The notes beneath the pieces were generated by a model, which searched no databases, was not told the origin of the DNA, and saw nothing but the letters and a program-made list of their open reading frames with translations. Shown one piece after another: positions 27,721 through 35,800 of a stretch of DNA of 64,000 bases. This stretch comes from Planctomycetes bacterium MalM25 (GTDB taxonomy: Bacteria; Planctomycetota; Planctomycetia; Pirellulales; Lacipirellulaceae). The translations under genes and the position numbers were made by a program. The stretch lies in contig CP036424.1 in the NCBI GenBank assembly GCA_007745835.1, forward strand, positions 4,079,968 to 4,143,967, written 5' to 3'. How positions within the stretch are numbered: position 1 is the first letter of the stretch; every line of letters begins with the position of its first letter.

Positions 27721-27794
27721 GCGCCCGTAGCTCAACTGGATAGAGCACTGGTCTTCGAAACCAGGGGTTGCAGGTTCGAGTCCTGCCGGACGCG
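27721..27794 (+). tRNA. tRNA-Arg (anticodon TCG)
   Basis: The 74-base cloverleaf has acceptor arms GCGCCCG and CGGACGC (one C-A mismatch at position 4), D-stem GCTC/GAGC, anticodon stem CTGGT/ACCAG around the loop CTTCGAA with anticodon TCG, and T-arm GCAGG-TTCGAGT-CCTGC. CCA is not encoded. The anticodon reads CGA, so it charges Arg. The gene borders the island that carries a tyrosine integrase 105 bases downstream on the other strand, as expected for a tRNA 3'-end attachment site. Confidence 0.93.
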
Positions 27795-27840
27795 CTTGGT
27801 ATCAAAGGACTTACGCCAACGCGGCAATCCGCGGTCCTTA

Positions 27841-27872
27841 AAAGTGTACCCAGGTTTTTGGGTACACTTTTC
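27841..27872. terminator. Perfect 13-bp inverted repeat between tRNA and integrase gene
   Basis: Arms aaaagtgtaccca (27841-27853) and tgggtacactttt (27860-27872) are a perfect palindrome around ggtttt. It has A/T tails on both sides, so it can act as a bidirectional terminator for the tRNA transcript (plus) and the integrase transcript (minus). A role as an integrase arm or core recognition site is an alternative. Confidence 0.65.
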
Positions 27873-27899
27873 CCCCACAGGAGGGGGTGCACGCGGACT

Positions 27900-29141
27900 C
27901 TAGGTTGCAGCTTCTTCGGTTAGGAGTCGGCGCAGCAGCCCCGCCTCGTTCTGGATGTTGCCCGGTGCGTAATGTCGTTGTGTGGTTTCCCACGAAGAGT
28001 GGCGCATGACGCGGCAGATGATCAGCGGGGGCACACCCGCTTCCCGCAGCCGCTCACCGCACGATCGGCGGAGGTCGTGGGCGCTGGCGTACTTGGTGGG
28101 ACGCCCGGTAGTCGAATCGGCTTCTTCGACAACGACCCCAGCCTGCTTGCCGATACGGCTGATGACCTTGCCGACCCACGCGGTGCTCGGGCGGTCTCTT
28201 GCGGACCGCCGACCCATTCGATTCTGGAGCGAGGCGGGGTTGAAGATCCAGCCGTGACGATCGGCGACTGGCGTCTTGAGCAGCAGCGTCTCGAACCAGG
28301 GCAGGAGCGGTATAGATTCGTTCCGCCCGTTTTTCTGCAGCGCCCCTGGGATCACTAATTCGGGTTCGCCCGTCGCCGGCCAGACCGGCCGAATCGCTAC
28401 AGCCTGATCCCAAGAAACGGCGAGCAGCTCCCCCAATCGCAGCGACGAGTTCCACAGGCCCTCAAGCACATGCCGCCAGGAGGCCGCCCCCTCAAGGCCG
28501 ACTACCGACTCGGTTGTCTCAAGCAAACGGGCGAACTCCTCCTCAGAGATCGGCCGACCGCGCATTGCCGTCCCCCGAGCCGCCCGAAGCTTCCTCAAGC
28601 GGGGGGCCTCGTCGAGCCACCCCTGAAGGTAGGCCCAATTCATCGCGGCGAGAATCGCTCCCATGTAGCCGCGTACCGTGTGCGGCGACCGCGGCTTGCC
28701 CCGGAGGCTTTGTTCGCCCGCGAGCAGTCTTGCCTGGAGCTCGGCAAGGGCCGAGGGGGCTCCAAGGTCCCCTAGTCGCTTCGGTTTGAGGAGTCGCGTC
28801 GCGATGTCGAGTCGCGTCTCAGCGTGCTCCGCAGAACCTTCTCGGAGGGTCGAGAGGTGCAGTCTTCGGTAGTGCTCACGGAATTCATCCCACGGCATCC
28901 GGGCATCCCCGGTCGCCACAGCCGACGCTTCGGGGCGGGCCTCCTGGCCGAGCAAGAGACGTGCTTCCATCTCGGCGCGTAGGACCTCGGCCTCGGCGAC
29001 CTCCCTGGTCCCGGTGGAGACGCGAACAGGTCGCCCGGTCTCTGGGCAAACATAACGCAACTGGATCGGCCTGCCGCTCGGGCACGCGATCCGAACACGC
29101 GGTCTCTCGGTCGCCTTAGTATCACTTTGCTTCTTACCCAC
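27900..29141 (-). CDS. Tyrosine recombinase (site-specific integrase)
   Basis: This 413-residue protein starts at GTG 29141, overlapping the upstream excisionase-like gene by eight bases. The catalytic residues of the family are present: Arg235 (SSLRLGELL), Lys270 (LQKNGRNES), His355-x-x-Arg358 (SAHDLRRS), His381 (VMRHSSWETT) and the nucleophile Tyr391 (QRHYAPG). An N-terminal SAM-like core-binding domain spans residues about 85-185 (HTVRGYMGAILAAMNWAYLQGWL). It would insert or excise the element at the 3' end of the tRNA-Arg gene 105 bases away. Upstream in-frame text lacks domain content and lies over the neighbouring gene, so it is not used as a start. Confidence 0.92.
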   Translation of the reverse strand: MGKKQSDTKATERPRVRIACPSGRPIQLRYVCPETGRPVRVSTGTREVAEAEVLRAEMEARLLLGQEARPEASAVATGDARMPWDEFREHYRRLHLSTLREGSAEHAETRLDIATRLLKPKRLGDLGAPSALAELQARLLAGEQSLRGKPRSPHTVRGYMGAILAAMNWAYLQGWLDEAPRLRKLRAARGTAMRGRPISEEEFARLLETTESVVGLEGAASWRHVLEGLWNSSLRLGELLAVSWDQAVAIRPVWPATGEPELVIPGALQKNGRNESIPLLPWFETLLLKTPVADRHGWIFNPASLQNRMGRRSARDRPSTAWVGKVISRIGKQAGVVVEEADSTTGRPTKYASAHDLRRSCGERLREAGVPPLIICRVMRHSSWETTQRHYAPGNIQNEAGLLRRLLTEEAAT

Positions 29142-29412
29142 CTTGCGACCCTCCGGATGCGTTTTCGTCCTGATCGGGGTCGAGGGATCGGACGTAGTCG
29201 ATCCAGTCTCCCCCCAAGACGTACCCGCGTCGGTGGGCGTAGCGGACGCGTAGACCAGCGCGCCGAGCCTTGCGGAGGGCGCCCTCACTCAGGCCGACGC
29301 GACTCTTGAATTCGGTGAGGGTGTAGAGGTTGTCCGGGCAGACAACCCCTGTATGGGGTGGCGGGGTAGTCATCACGTGCAATCGAGGGAGAGGAAAGGG
29401 GTCCTCTTTCAC
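29134..29412 (-). CDS. Excisionase-like small DNA-binding protein
   Basis: This 92-residue protein (79 from an alternative ATG at 29373) contains a winged-helix/MerR-like stretch (NLYTLTEFKSRVGLSEGALRKARRAGL) followed by GYVLGGDWIDYV, the layout of small excisionases and phage repressor-like helix-turn-helix proteins. It lies directly upstream of the integrase gene on the same strand with an eight-base overlap, so the two are translationally coupled. It probably controls recombination direction at the tRNA-Arg site (inference). Confidence 0.72.
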   Translation of the reverse strand: MKEDPFPLPRLHVMTTPPPHTGVVCPDNLYTLTEFKSRVGLSEGALRKARRAGLRVRYAHRRGYVLGGDWIDYVRSLDPDQDENASGGSQGG

Positions 29413-29539
29413 CTAGATCGCGGGCCTTAGCGGGGGCCGCACACGAAGATCGACGGGCGGAGTCCCGGTTCGAGCACCAAGGGCGCGGTCACGCGGTTCG
29501 CACATCCTCTCACACGCACACCGTTGGGTAGGGCACGAT

Positions 29540-30778
29540 TCAAAGCTGATCCGTGACCGATCGCGATGAGTCTCGCGCTCCTAGTTCGTGCTTCGCGATG
29601 AGCTTCCAGAGGTGATCCATGATCTTCCCTTGCTCGCAGAGCCGCTTGTAGGCCGCTTTTCCACCTCGCTGTCCTGCCCGGTTTTTCCCGGCAAACATCC
29701 ACTTCCACAGACGGGAGATCTTCGTGTGATCCTCCGGGCAGGGATCGGCTACAAGATTTCGCTTGCCGGCGTAGTCGTCCGAAATGTCGAGCCAGTGCTC
29801 GCGGAGTTCCTTATTCTCAAACGCCTTGAACGGTTGGCCGAGACACTTCTGCTCGTCGTGCAGCTGATGCATCAAATGCACCAGCCAGCGTCCTCCGGCC
29901 GGGTAGCCCGTCAGTTTCCGACCAGCGTAGCGGGGTCGATGGCTATCGCTCGCGTCGGGGGCGGTCCCCAAGATCGAGTCAAGCAGTTCGACGAGTGCTT
30001 TGGGGTACATCGGCTTGAGTGACCCAACGATAACCGCCGGCCAGGCCTCACCCCATTGCTTGCGCCAGTGCTTCGGGCCCTTGCCGGGCTCCCAACTCAT
30101 GGTGAGCAGAGGCAAAGCGTCGAAACCTGCCGGCATCGGCATGACGTCGAGGTCTCGGGGAGGGGCTTCGAGGCTCATCGAGGCGGTGATCTCGACACCT
30201 CGCTCAGAGGTCGGATGCGCTCCTGCGAAACCGAGCGACGCGCAGGCCCACTCGATGAGCTCGACGTTCTTGAGGGAGCGTCGCGGCAACCGATTGCACC
30301 ACGCCAAGGACGCGGGGGTCTTTCTCAGTAGACGGCCATACCGCTCCAAAGCGGTTGTCACCGCCGAGAACGAACGGAGGCTTAAGCACGGATCCGGGTG
30401 GGGCGACTCGTCGACGTCCCAGACGAACAACAACCCAAGATCGTCCGCCAACGACACTCCGGCGGTCACGACGTGTTTGTGCTGTGGCTTCAGGGGTAAA
30501 GGCGGGGCTTGGAACCGCCCCCAATCGGCCGTTACCGCCGCCGGCACCCCTTCTGGGTTATCGATGATTTCCAGCTCGGGGTACTGCCCGTCAAAGGTGA
30601 TCTGCGCGCAATCCACGTAGTGTTCCCACCATCGAGGGGCCGTGATCAGCATCACGTGTTGACGTATCTCGTTACCGGCGTAGTGTTGCCACTCCAGAAG
30701 GCGGCCACGTAGTTCGCACAATTGATCGCGAACCGAGCGTTCGAGAGATAATGTCGCCTTCCGCTTCGACTTTGCCAT
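29540..30778 (-). CDS. Island protein of unknown function
   Basis: This 412-residue soluble protein starts at ATG 30778 (AKSKRKATLSLERSVRDQL). Upstream in-frame text is not used because the Lys-rich start is natural for an ATG start. The N-terminus is basic and helical; the middle has strand-rich text (FDGQYPELEIIDNPEGVPAAV, HVVTAGVSLADDLGLLFVWDVDE); the C-terminus is basic (MFAGKNRAGQRGGKAAYKRL) and may bind nucleic acid. No known domain or catalytic motif is recognised. It follows the integrase and excisionase genes on the same strand, so it may be an element-maintenance or replication protein, or cargo. Confidence 0.68.
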   Translation of the reverse strand: MAKSKRKATLSLERSVRDQLCELRGRLLEWQHYAGNEIRQHVMLITAPRWWEHYVDCAQITFDGQYPELEIIDNPEGVPAAVTADWGRFQAPPLPLKPQHKHVVTAGVSLADDLGLLFVWDVDESPHPDPCLSLRSFSAVTTALERYGRLLRKTPASLAWCNRLPRRSLKNVELIEWACASLGFAGAHPTSERGVEITASMSLEAPPRDLDVMPMPAGFDALPLLTMSWEPGKGPKHWRKQWGEAWPAVIVGSLKPMYPKALVELLDSILGTAPDASDSHRPRYAGRKLTGYPAGGRWLVHLMHQLHDEQKCLGQPFKAFENKELREHWLDISDDYAGKRNLVADPCPEDHTKISRLWKWMFAGKNRAGQRGGKAAYKRLCEQGKIMDHLWKLIAKHELGARDSSRSVTDQL

Positions 30779-31125
30779 ACTGATCCCCAGTTCGTGCTCA
30801 GCAGTGCAGTGTTGGGCCTCTCGGAGGGCTTCCTCCGGTCTCAGATTCAAATCGCGGTCGGTCCCTCGGTCAATGTCATCCCTAATGATTCACAAGTGAG
30901 TCTAGGTGATTGGTCTCATTCTTGTTCGACAAGAGCCGCTGCGCTGTTGCCGGATCGAGCCGCGGGTCGCCAATCCGAGCGATCAGTATAAACAGACGCG
31001 ATTTGGGCCGAGCAGGTCGAGCCTGCCCCGACATGAGATCGAAGCTCCATGCCGTTTCGAAAGTGGTTCGTAGTTACGGACCGCCTTCCCGGCCCGAGTT
31101 TGGTCGTACCGGAAAGGCGGGAGCG
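30779..31125. other. Gene-free stretch of 347 bases
   Basis: This contains the upstream region of the gene starting at 30778 and the tail of the MBL gene region. It also holds most of the left copy of a 39-base direct repeat (31099-31137). Short open frames here have no supportable coding character. AT-rich text around 30870-30910 is the likely promoter zone of the unknown gene. Confidence 0.5.
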
Positions 31126-31137
31126 TTAGACGGCCTT
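31099..31137. repeat. Left copy of imperfect 39-nt direct repeat bracketing the defence genes
   Basis: 32 of 39 bases match the copy at 62388-62426 (core tttggtcg, then cggaaag, cgggag, ttaga and ggcctt). Both copies lie exactly across the stop codon region of a minus-strand gene. Confidence 0.6.
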
Positions 31138-32466
31138 TTTGGCGACCGTAATATCAGAGACCAGATCGTCCGCCAACGCAGCCACCCTGCCTGGCTCGAA
31201 GGTGTGGATTGGCACAATGGTCTTGGGATTGACAGCCCGCACGAACCGGCAGATGTCTTCTTCCAGCAGGTGCCCAGTCGAGTGGACGACCTCGAGCCGC
31301 CCACCGGCTGCGTCGAGCGCCCGTTGGACCGGCTTCCAGCTCGCCTCTTCAAGGTAGCCCATCCATCGTCCGTAGAGGCAGAGCGTCCGCTCGGGTAGCT
31401 CGCCGCCGAAGTCGAGGTCGAGCATCGACTCTCGGAAGATACAGACGTACCGGTCGGGCTCGGCGATGATCTCGCTGACGGGGATTGCATCTTCGCCGTA
31501 GGCATTGATCAGCTTGGCGAACCGCTTGAGCCGACCCCCTTTGGTGACCGACTTAGGCAGGAAGACCCGAACGTCGTGCTCGATCGCAGGGCGTGGCAGA
31601 TCGGTCTCGCTGTGGACCAGCTGCATGACGAACGCCGTGTAGAGATCGATGCAGAACGTCCGGCCCGACGCGATTGCCGCCCGGTAAAACGCCAACAGCC
31701 GATCCGTGTGCTGCGGCGACAGGCAGGCGAGTACGAGACTGTCCGACTCGGCGACGAGCCGGTCGATGTCGGACGCCACCTGCAATTCGGGCCGCGGGTC
31801 GCTGGTCGGCAGTCCGAAGTGGGTTCCCTCGACGAGCAGCGTGTCGATCCGCTTCTTGCGGAGGTCGAAGACCAGGCGGCTCATTTCGAGGTGATTGAGC
31901 CCGTGCATCCTCAGGTCGCCCGAGTAGAACAGCGACTGGCCGTCTGCTTCGAGGAGGAAACCAACCGCTCCGTGGATCGAGTGATCAACGCCGTAGGCGG
32001 TGATCGTGATCTCACCGATCGTGACCGGCTGACCCGGGTTGAGCTGCCGGAACCGCTCACGAGGAAGCTCGGCCTGCCGGGCGAACAGCTTGCCGGCCAG
32101 CATCATCTTGCTCGTGCCGCGGGTGGCGAAGATCGGGATGTCCGGGTGGCTGAAATCGACGAGCCCCGTGTGATCGAGATGGGCGTGGGAGAGCAGGATC
32201 GCGTCGGGGCGATCGACCAGTGAGTCGCTCACGGGGTCGCTCACGGCATCGGCGTCCGGGTCGAATAGTCCCGCCACCTCGGGCATGAGCCCCTCGTCGC
32301 CAAGGGCTTCGACCGTCATCTGGCGGTAACGAAAGGTGTCGGCCGCCTGACGATCCTTGTCGAACAGGGGCAGGCCCAGATCGAGAACGAGGCGGGTCTT
32401 GCCATGGATGACCTCGACGCAGTTGCCACCGACCTCGTGGGCTCCGCGGTGAATGGTGTGCTTCAA
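31126..32466 (-). CDS. Metallo-beta-lactamase-fold hydrolase, RNase J/beta-CASP-like
   Basis: This 446-residue protein has the MBL zinc ligands HAHLDH (94-99), His162 (VDHSIHG), Asp184 (YSGDLRMHG) and C-terminal STGHLLEED and VPIHTFEP. The last two mirror the SGHA and PVHGE motifs of RNase J. A beta-CASP-like insertion spans residues about 205-370 (VLACLSPQHTDRLLAFYRAA). It is therefore probably a nuclease acting on RNA or ssDNA (inference from fold). It is shorter than RNase J (about 550) and has lost that family's C-terminal domain. It is divergent, 413 bases away, from the large ATPase gene at 32880, which suggests joint regulation in a defence cluster. Confidence 0.82.
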   Translation of the reverse strand: MKHTIHRGAHEVGGNCVEVIHGKTRLVLDLGLPLFDKDRQAADTFRYRQMTVEALGDEGLMPEVAGLFDPDADAVSDPVSDSLVDRPDAILLSHAHLDHTGLVDFSHPDIPIFATRGTSKMMLAGKLFARQAELPRERFRQLNPGQPVTIGEITITAYGVDHSIHGAVGFLLEADGQSLFYSGDLRMHGLNHLEMSRLVFDLRKKRIDTLLVEGTHFGLPTSDPRPELQVASDIDRLVAESDSLVLACLSPQHTDRLLAFYRAAIASGRTFCIDLYTAFVMQLVHSETDLPRPAIEHDVRVFLPKSVTKGGRLKRFAKLINAYGEDAIPVSEIIAEPDRYVCIFRESMLDLDFGGELPERTLCLYGRWMGYLEEASWKPVQRALDAAGGRLEVVHSTGHLLEEDICRFVRAVNPKTIVPIHTFEPGRVAALADDLVSDITVAKKAV

Positions 32467-32879
32467 TCGGCTCTCCGGAAGTGCGGTAGTTCAGTCCGCC
32501 GAAAGCGGACCATGGGCTCCACTACTAGTACCCCCGAGTGCTGTCGGACCTCGGGCAGGGGCCGCTGGAGTCGGCGACTCATGATCCGTGGAGAGAGCCA
32601 TCAGACGCCCGTCCGAAGCCGCGTCGGTGGCGATGACCTCAGCGGATTCGCCCCGGGCCTTCGGTGCCGTGGGGGATGCTCCCGCCAACAGCAAGGAGAA
32701 CACGGAAGTCACACCATCAAGAGTCGCAAGGACTGGCTACACCGACGCTCCACGAGGTTCCGAGGACGGTTTCGCACGGGGCTTGCCGGCTAGTTATATT
32801 GACCCCACCAGCAGAGCCCTAAGGGCTTGCGATAACCCCGAAGCAACCCGCTTAGTAATTCTTTTTGCGAGCATGCAGG
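32467..32879. other. Divergent intergenic region between MBL and ATPase genes (413 bases)
   Basis: This probably holds both promoters. A small perfect hairpin (gtccgc, loop cgaaa, gcggac) lies at 32494-32510. Open frames here (32588-32908 plus, 32491-32712 minus) show no coding character or known motif. The AT-richer text just before 32865 is the likely leader of the ATPase gene. Confidence 0.5.
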
Positions 32880-35800
32880 ATGGACGAAGCAGCATCATCG
32901 ACCCTTGAGGATCTTCGCGACTCAATCGAATGGCTGCAAACCGCTGTCGGGAAGATCACCGAGGCAGCGGACTTCGCTCGGGTGCTCGGCGACTCCGGGG
33001 TGTCCGGTTTCGAGGCGACGCTGCAAGATGTTCGGAAATCGCGAGATGTGGTGGTTTCCAACCTCGAGAAGCTGGTCGGACCGGGCTGGCGAGACGAGCT
33101 CGAGCTGGCCAGCCCTGAGGCCTTACTGACGTCCTGCCGCCGGTTTAAGGAGGCGAGAGACTCGGAGCGAGTAGAGGCCCTAGCTCGGGAGACGCTGAGT
33201 GCTCTCGCCGGGGAGCTTGGGAGACATCGCGCGGAGGCGCACCGGTCATTCAAGCCCCGAGTCGAGCAGATCCTGAAAGAGGCAATTCGAGAATGCGAAG
33301 AGCTCGGCAATTCAACGAAGGCTCAACAGCTTCCGCTTCTAAGGCCAGACGGCGTTGCCCGCCTGATGATCAAGTGGCGTACGTCTGACGATGTAATGAG
33401 GGATCAGGAGAGCGCGGCCTGGAAGGCGGCCCTCCCGGCTCTTTCCCAACTCATCGAAGTTGCCGACCTCCTCTGCCCAATCCAGGACGAAGCGTGTGAT
33501 CCAGACGAAGATCAGACGCCCCCGGCGAAACCAGTCCCAGATCCCCCCGAGACGCCCGAGACTCGCACGGAAGTCGATGAACGGGAAGATCGCGACGTGG
33601 CGATTCCTGTCAAGGAGGCAACAAAGCTAGACGGTGCGGCTGGGGGCTTGGGCGGCGGGCTAGGCTCTAAACCGCTTGCGCCAGCGAGCGCGACCCTGTG
33701 CGAGCCGGCTGGGACCTCGGACCCGCGAGGGGAGCCGCTCGCCGACGAATTACCCAAGGAGGCACAGGATCCTGTCTCGACACTGGACGACGAGCAGGAG
33801 CCGCCGCAGTCGGCTGGACAGCAGACAGCGGCCGAACCCGGGACGAAATCGGAAGTCCTTCAAAGAGCGGAAGCGGCTGCGTGGCAAGCGCTGGTCGACG
33901 AGAAGCCGTCGTTGGCGTACCAGATCCTCAGCACCCTCGACGAGGTGTCGACCGACGTCCACCGGACCCCACGGGACCTAGCGGACCTCGTGCTTCTGGA
34001 GCCATCTTTTGTGCGGTCTCCGCAGGCCTTCGCCGAACCGCGTCGGGAAGCCAGCACTCGGTTCGCCAGCTGGTTGACCGGCCTCTCGGACGACGGAATT
34101 GCGACCGCTCACAGAATGGTTGCCTTGGCGGCTTCTTTGGTTCCCGCCCTCGTTTCGGTCCGCTCCGAGGCTTCCGAAGCGCTGGCACCGATCGCCGGAC
34201 TCGAGGCGGTATGGCCCGAGTTTGAGAAGGTCCGTGCGGCGGTCGAGTCGTTCACTAACAGTCGCGTTGAAGTTGCCCCATCAGTCTTTCGTGGCGTGAA
34301 GGACCACGCCGACTGGGATCAAGGATGTGAAGATCGGCGGCGGGAGCTGGACGTTTGGCTCCGTTCGGAGCAGACGGGCAAGCTCATCTACGGGCCAACA
34401 ACAGAGGTATGGCACGCATGGCTCAAAGCGGACGGGCACTTCGGCAAGTTGCTTCATCCGATGGTCGATGGTCAGAATCCGCCGCCTGATCGGCTGCGCG
34501 AGCTGGCCAGGGAATGGTCCTCGAGCTCCTTTGTCGATAAGAAGCTCGCCGAAACCGACCGACAGCTGCGGAAGATGGGGGCCAAGAGAAAACCGATCGA
34601 GGCGAGGGCGAAAGAGGCGGTGCGTCGCAAGGTGAGCCTGGCTCTCCGGCACATCGACGAGTGGCTGAAGCACTTCGAATCCGAGCCGGGTTCGCTGGAA
34701 GGGTATGTCGAGAACCAGATCGAGGAGTGCCGCCATGCAGTGGAGAACGCCGGCCTGCTTGCTGATCCGAGCATCGACCTGATCCGTTGGTCCAAGGAGA
34801 CGCCTTTCGGGGAGGAAGCCCTGAGCGTCACGCAAAGGTTGCTGAAGCGGCTACGCGACTTCATTCACGGCAACAACGCATCGGCGGACGCGGACAATGC
34901 GGTTCTTGACGGTCCAGAAATCCTCCGGAATGCAGACCTCTGCTACGTCGCAGCCTCGGACCCAATGGGAGGAGACCCACACAGGTGGCTTCAGCTGCTC
35001 TGCAAGACGGTCTGCGAGCCGACCGACGAGGACGATTTGTTCTCGTCTCATCTTGACAATGGCAGGCTTTGGGCGGCTGAGTCGCTACAGGACCGCTCGA
35101 GGGCACGCGGGTCCCGATCGCTCGGTGAGGATGACTCGAGGCGGCGGATCCAAGAGTCAAGGAAACAGCACCGAGTCAACCTGCAGAGGAAAGTCGAGGC
35201 CGCCGAGCGGGACATTGTTCGGGCGGTTCGGTTAGACCTCTTGGGGGATTCCGAGAGGGAGCAGCTCACCGGCGAGGTGACGATCGTTCGCGAGGGTCTC
35301 GACCGAGTCTTGGACGTGCCGAAGGCGGCCGCGCGAATAGACCGCGTCCGCAGCGAGATCGGAGAGAAGGAACAGATCCGCGTATCGGAGCTGAGGCAGG
35401 AGGCTGCGCGATTGCGTGAATCGGCACGCGGTGGTTTGGTGGGTTCGTCCCTGCACGACGATCTCGACAGAATCAACGAGACGCTCGAGAGCGGAGACTA
35501 CGTTGCGGCGGCCGAGTACATCGATATCGTGCAGCGCGGCGAGTCGCTAAGCGAGAGCGGCGAGCGTCACGCCGATTCCTTCGAGGTGTTCTTCCCCAAG
35601 TTCGTTGAGGCTTTTACCGATTGGTGCGAAAGCGGCCATGGCGCCACCATCGACATGGACTTCATCAAGTCGGTGGCCGTCGGGCGCCCCATCGGCCCGC
35701 TTCGCTTCGACGGCGTCGCCAAGCCACGCCTGCAAGAGGCCGAGACCCTGCTCAACGCCTGGCGTATCATGAAGCGGGGCGGAAACGCATCGAGCATCGG

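Noticed and set aside
29540-30778. Replication initiator of the island
   Set aside because: No P-loop, HUH or primase motif is visible; left as unknown.
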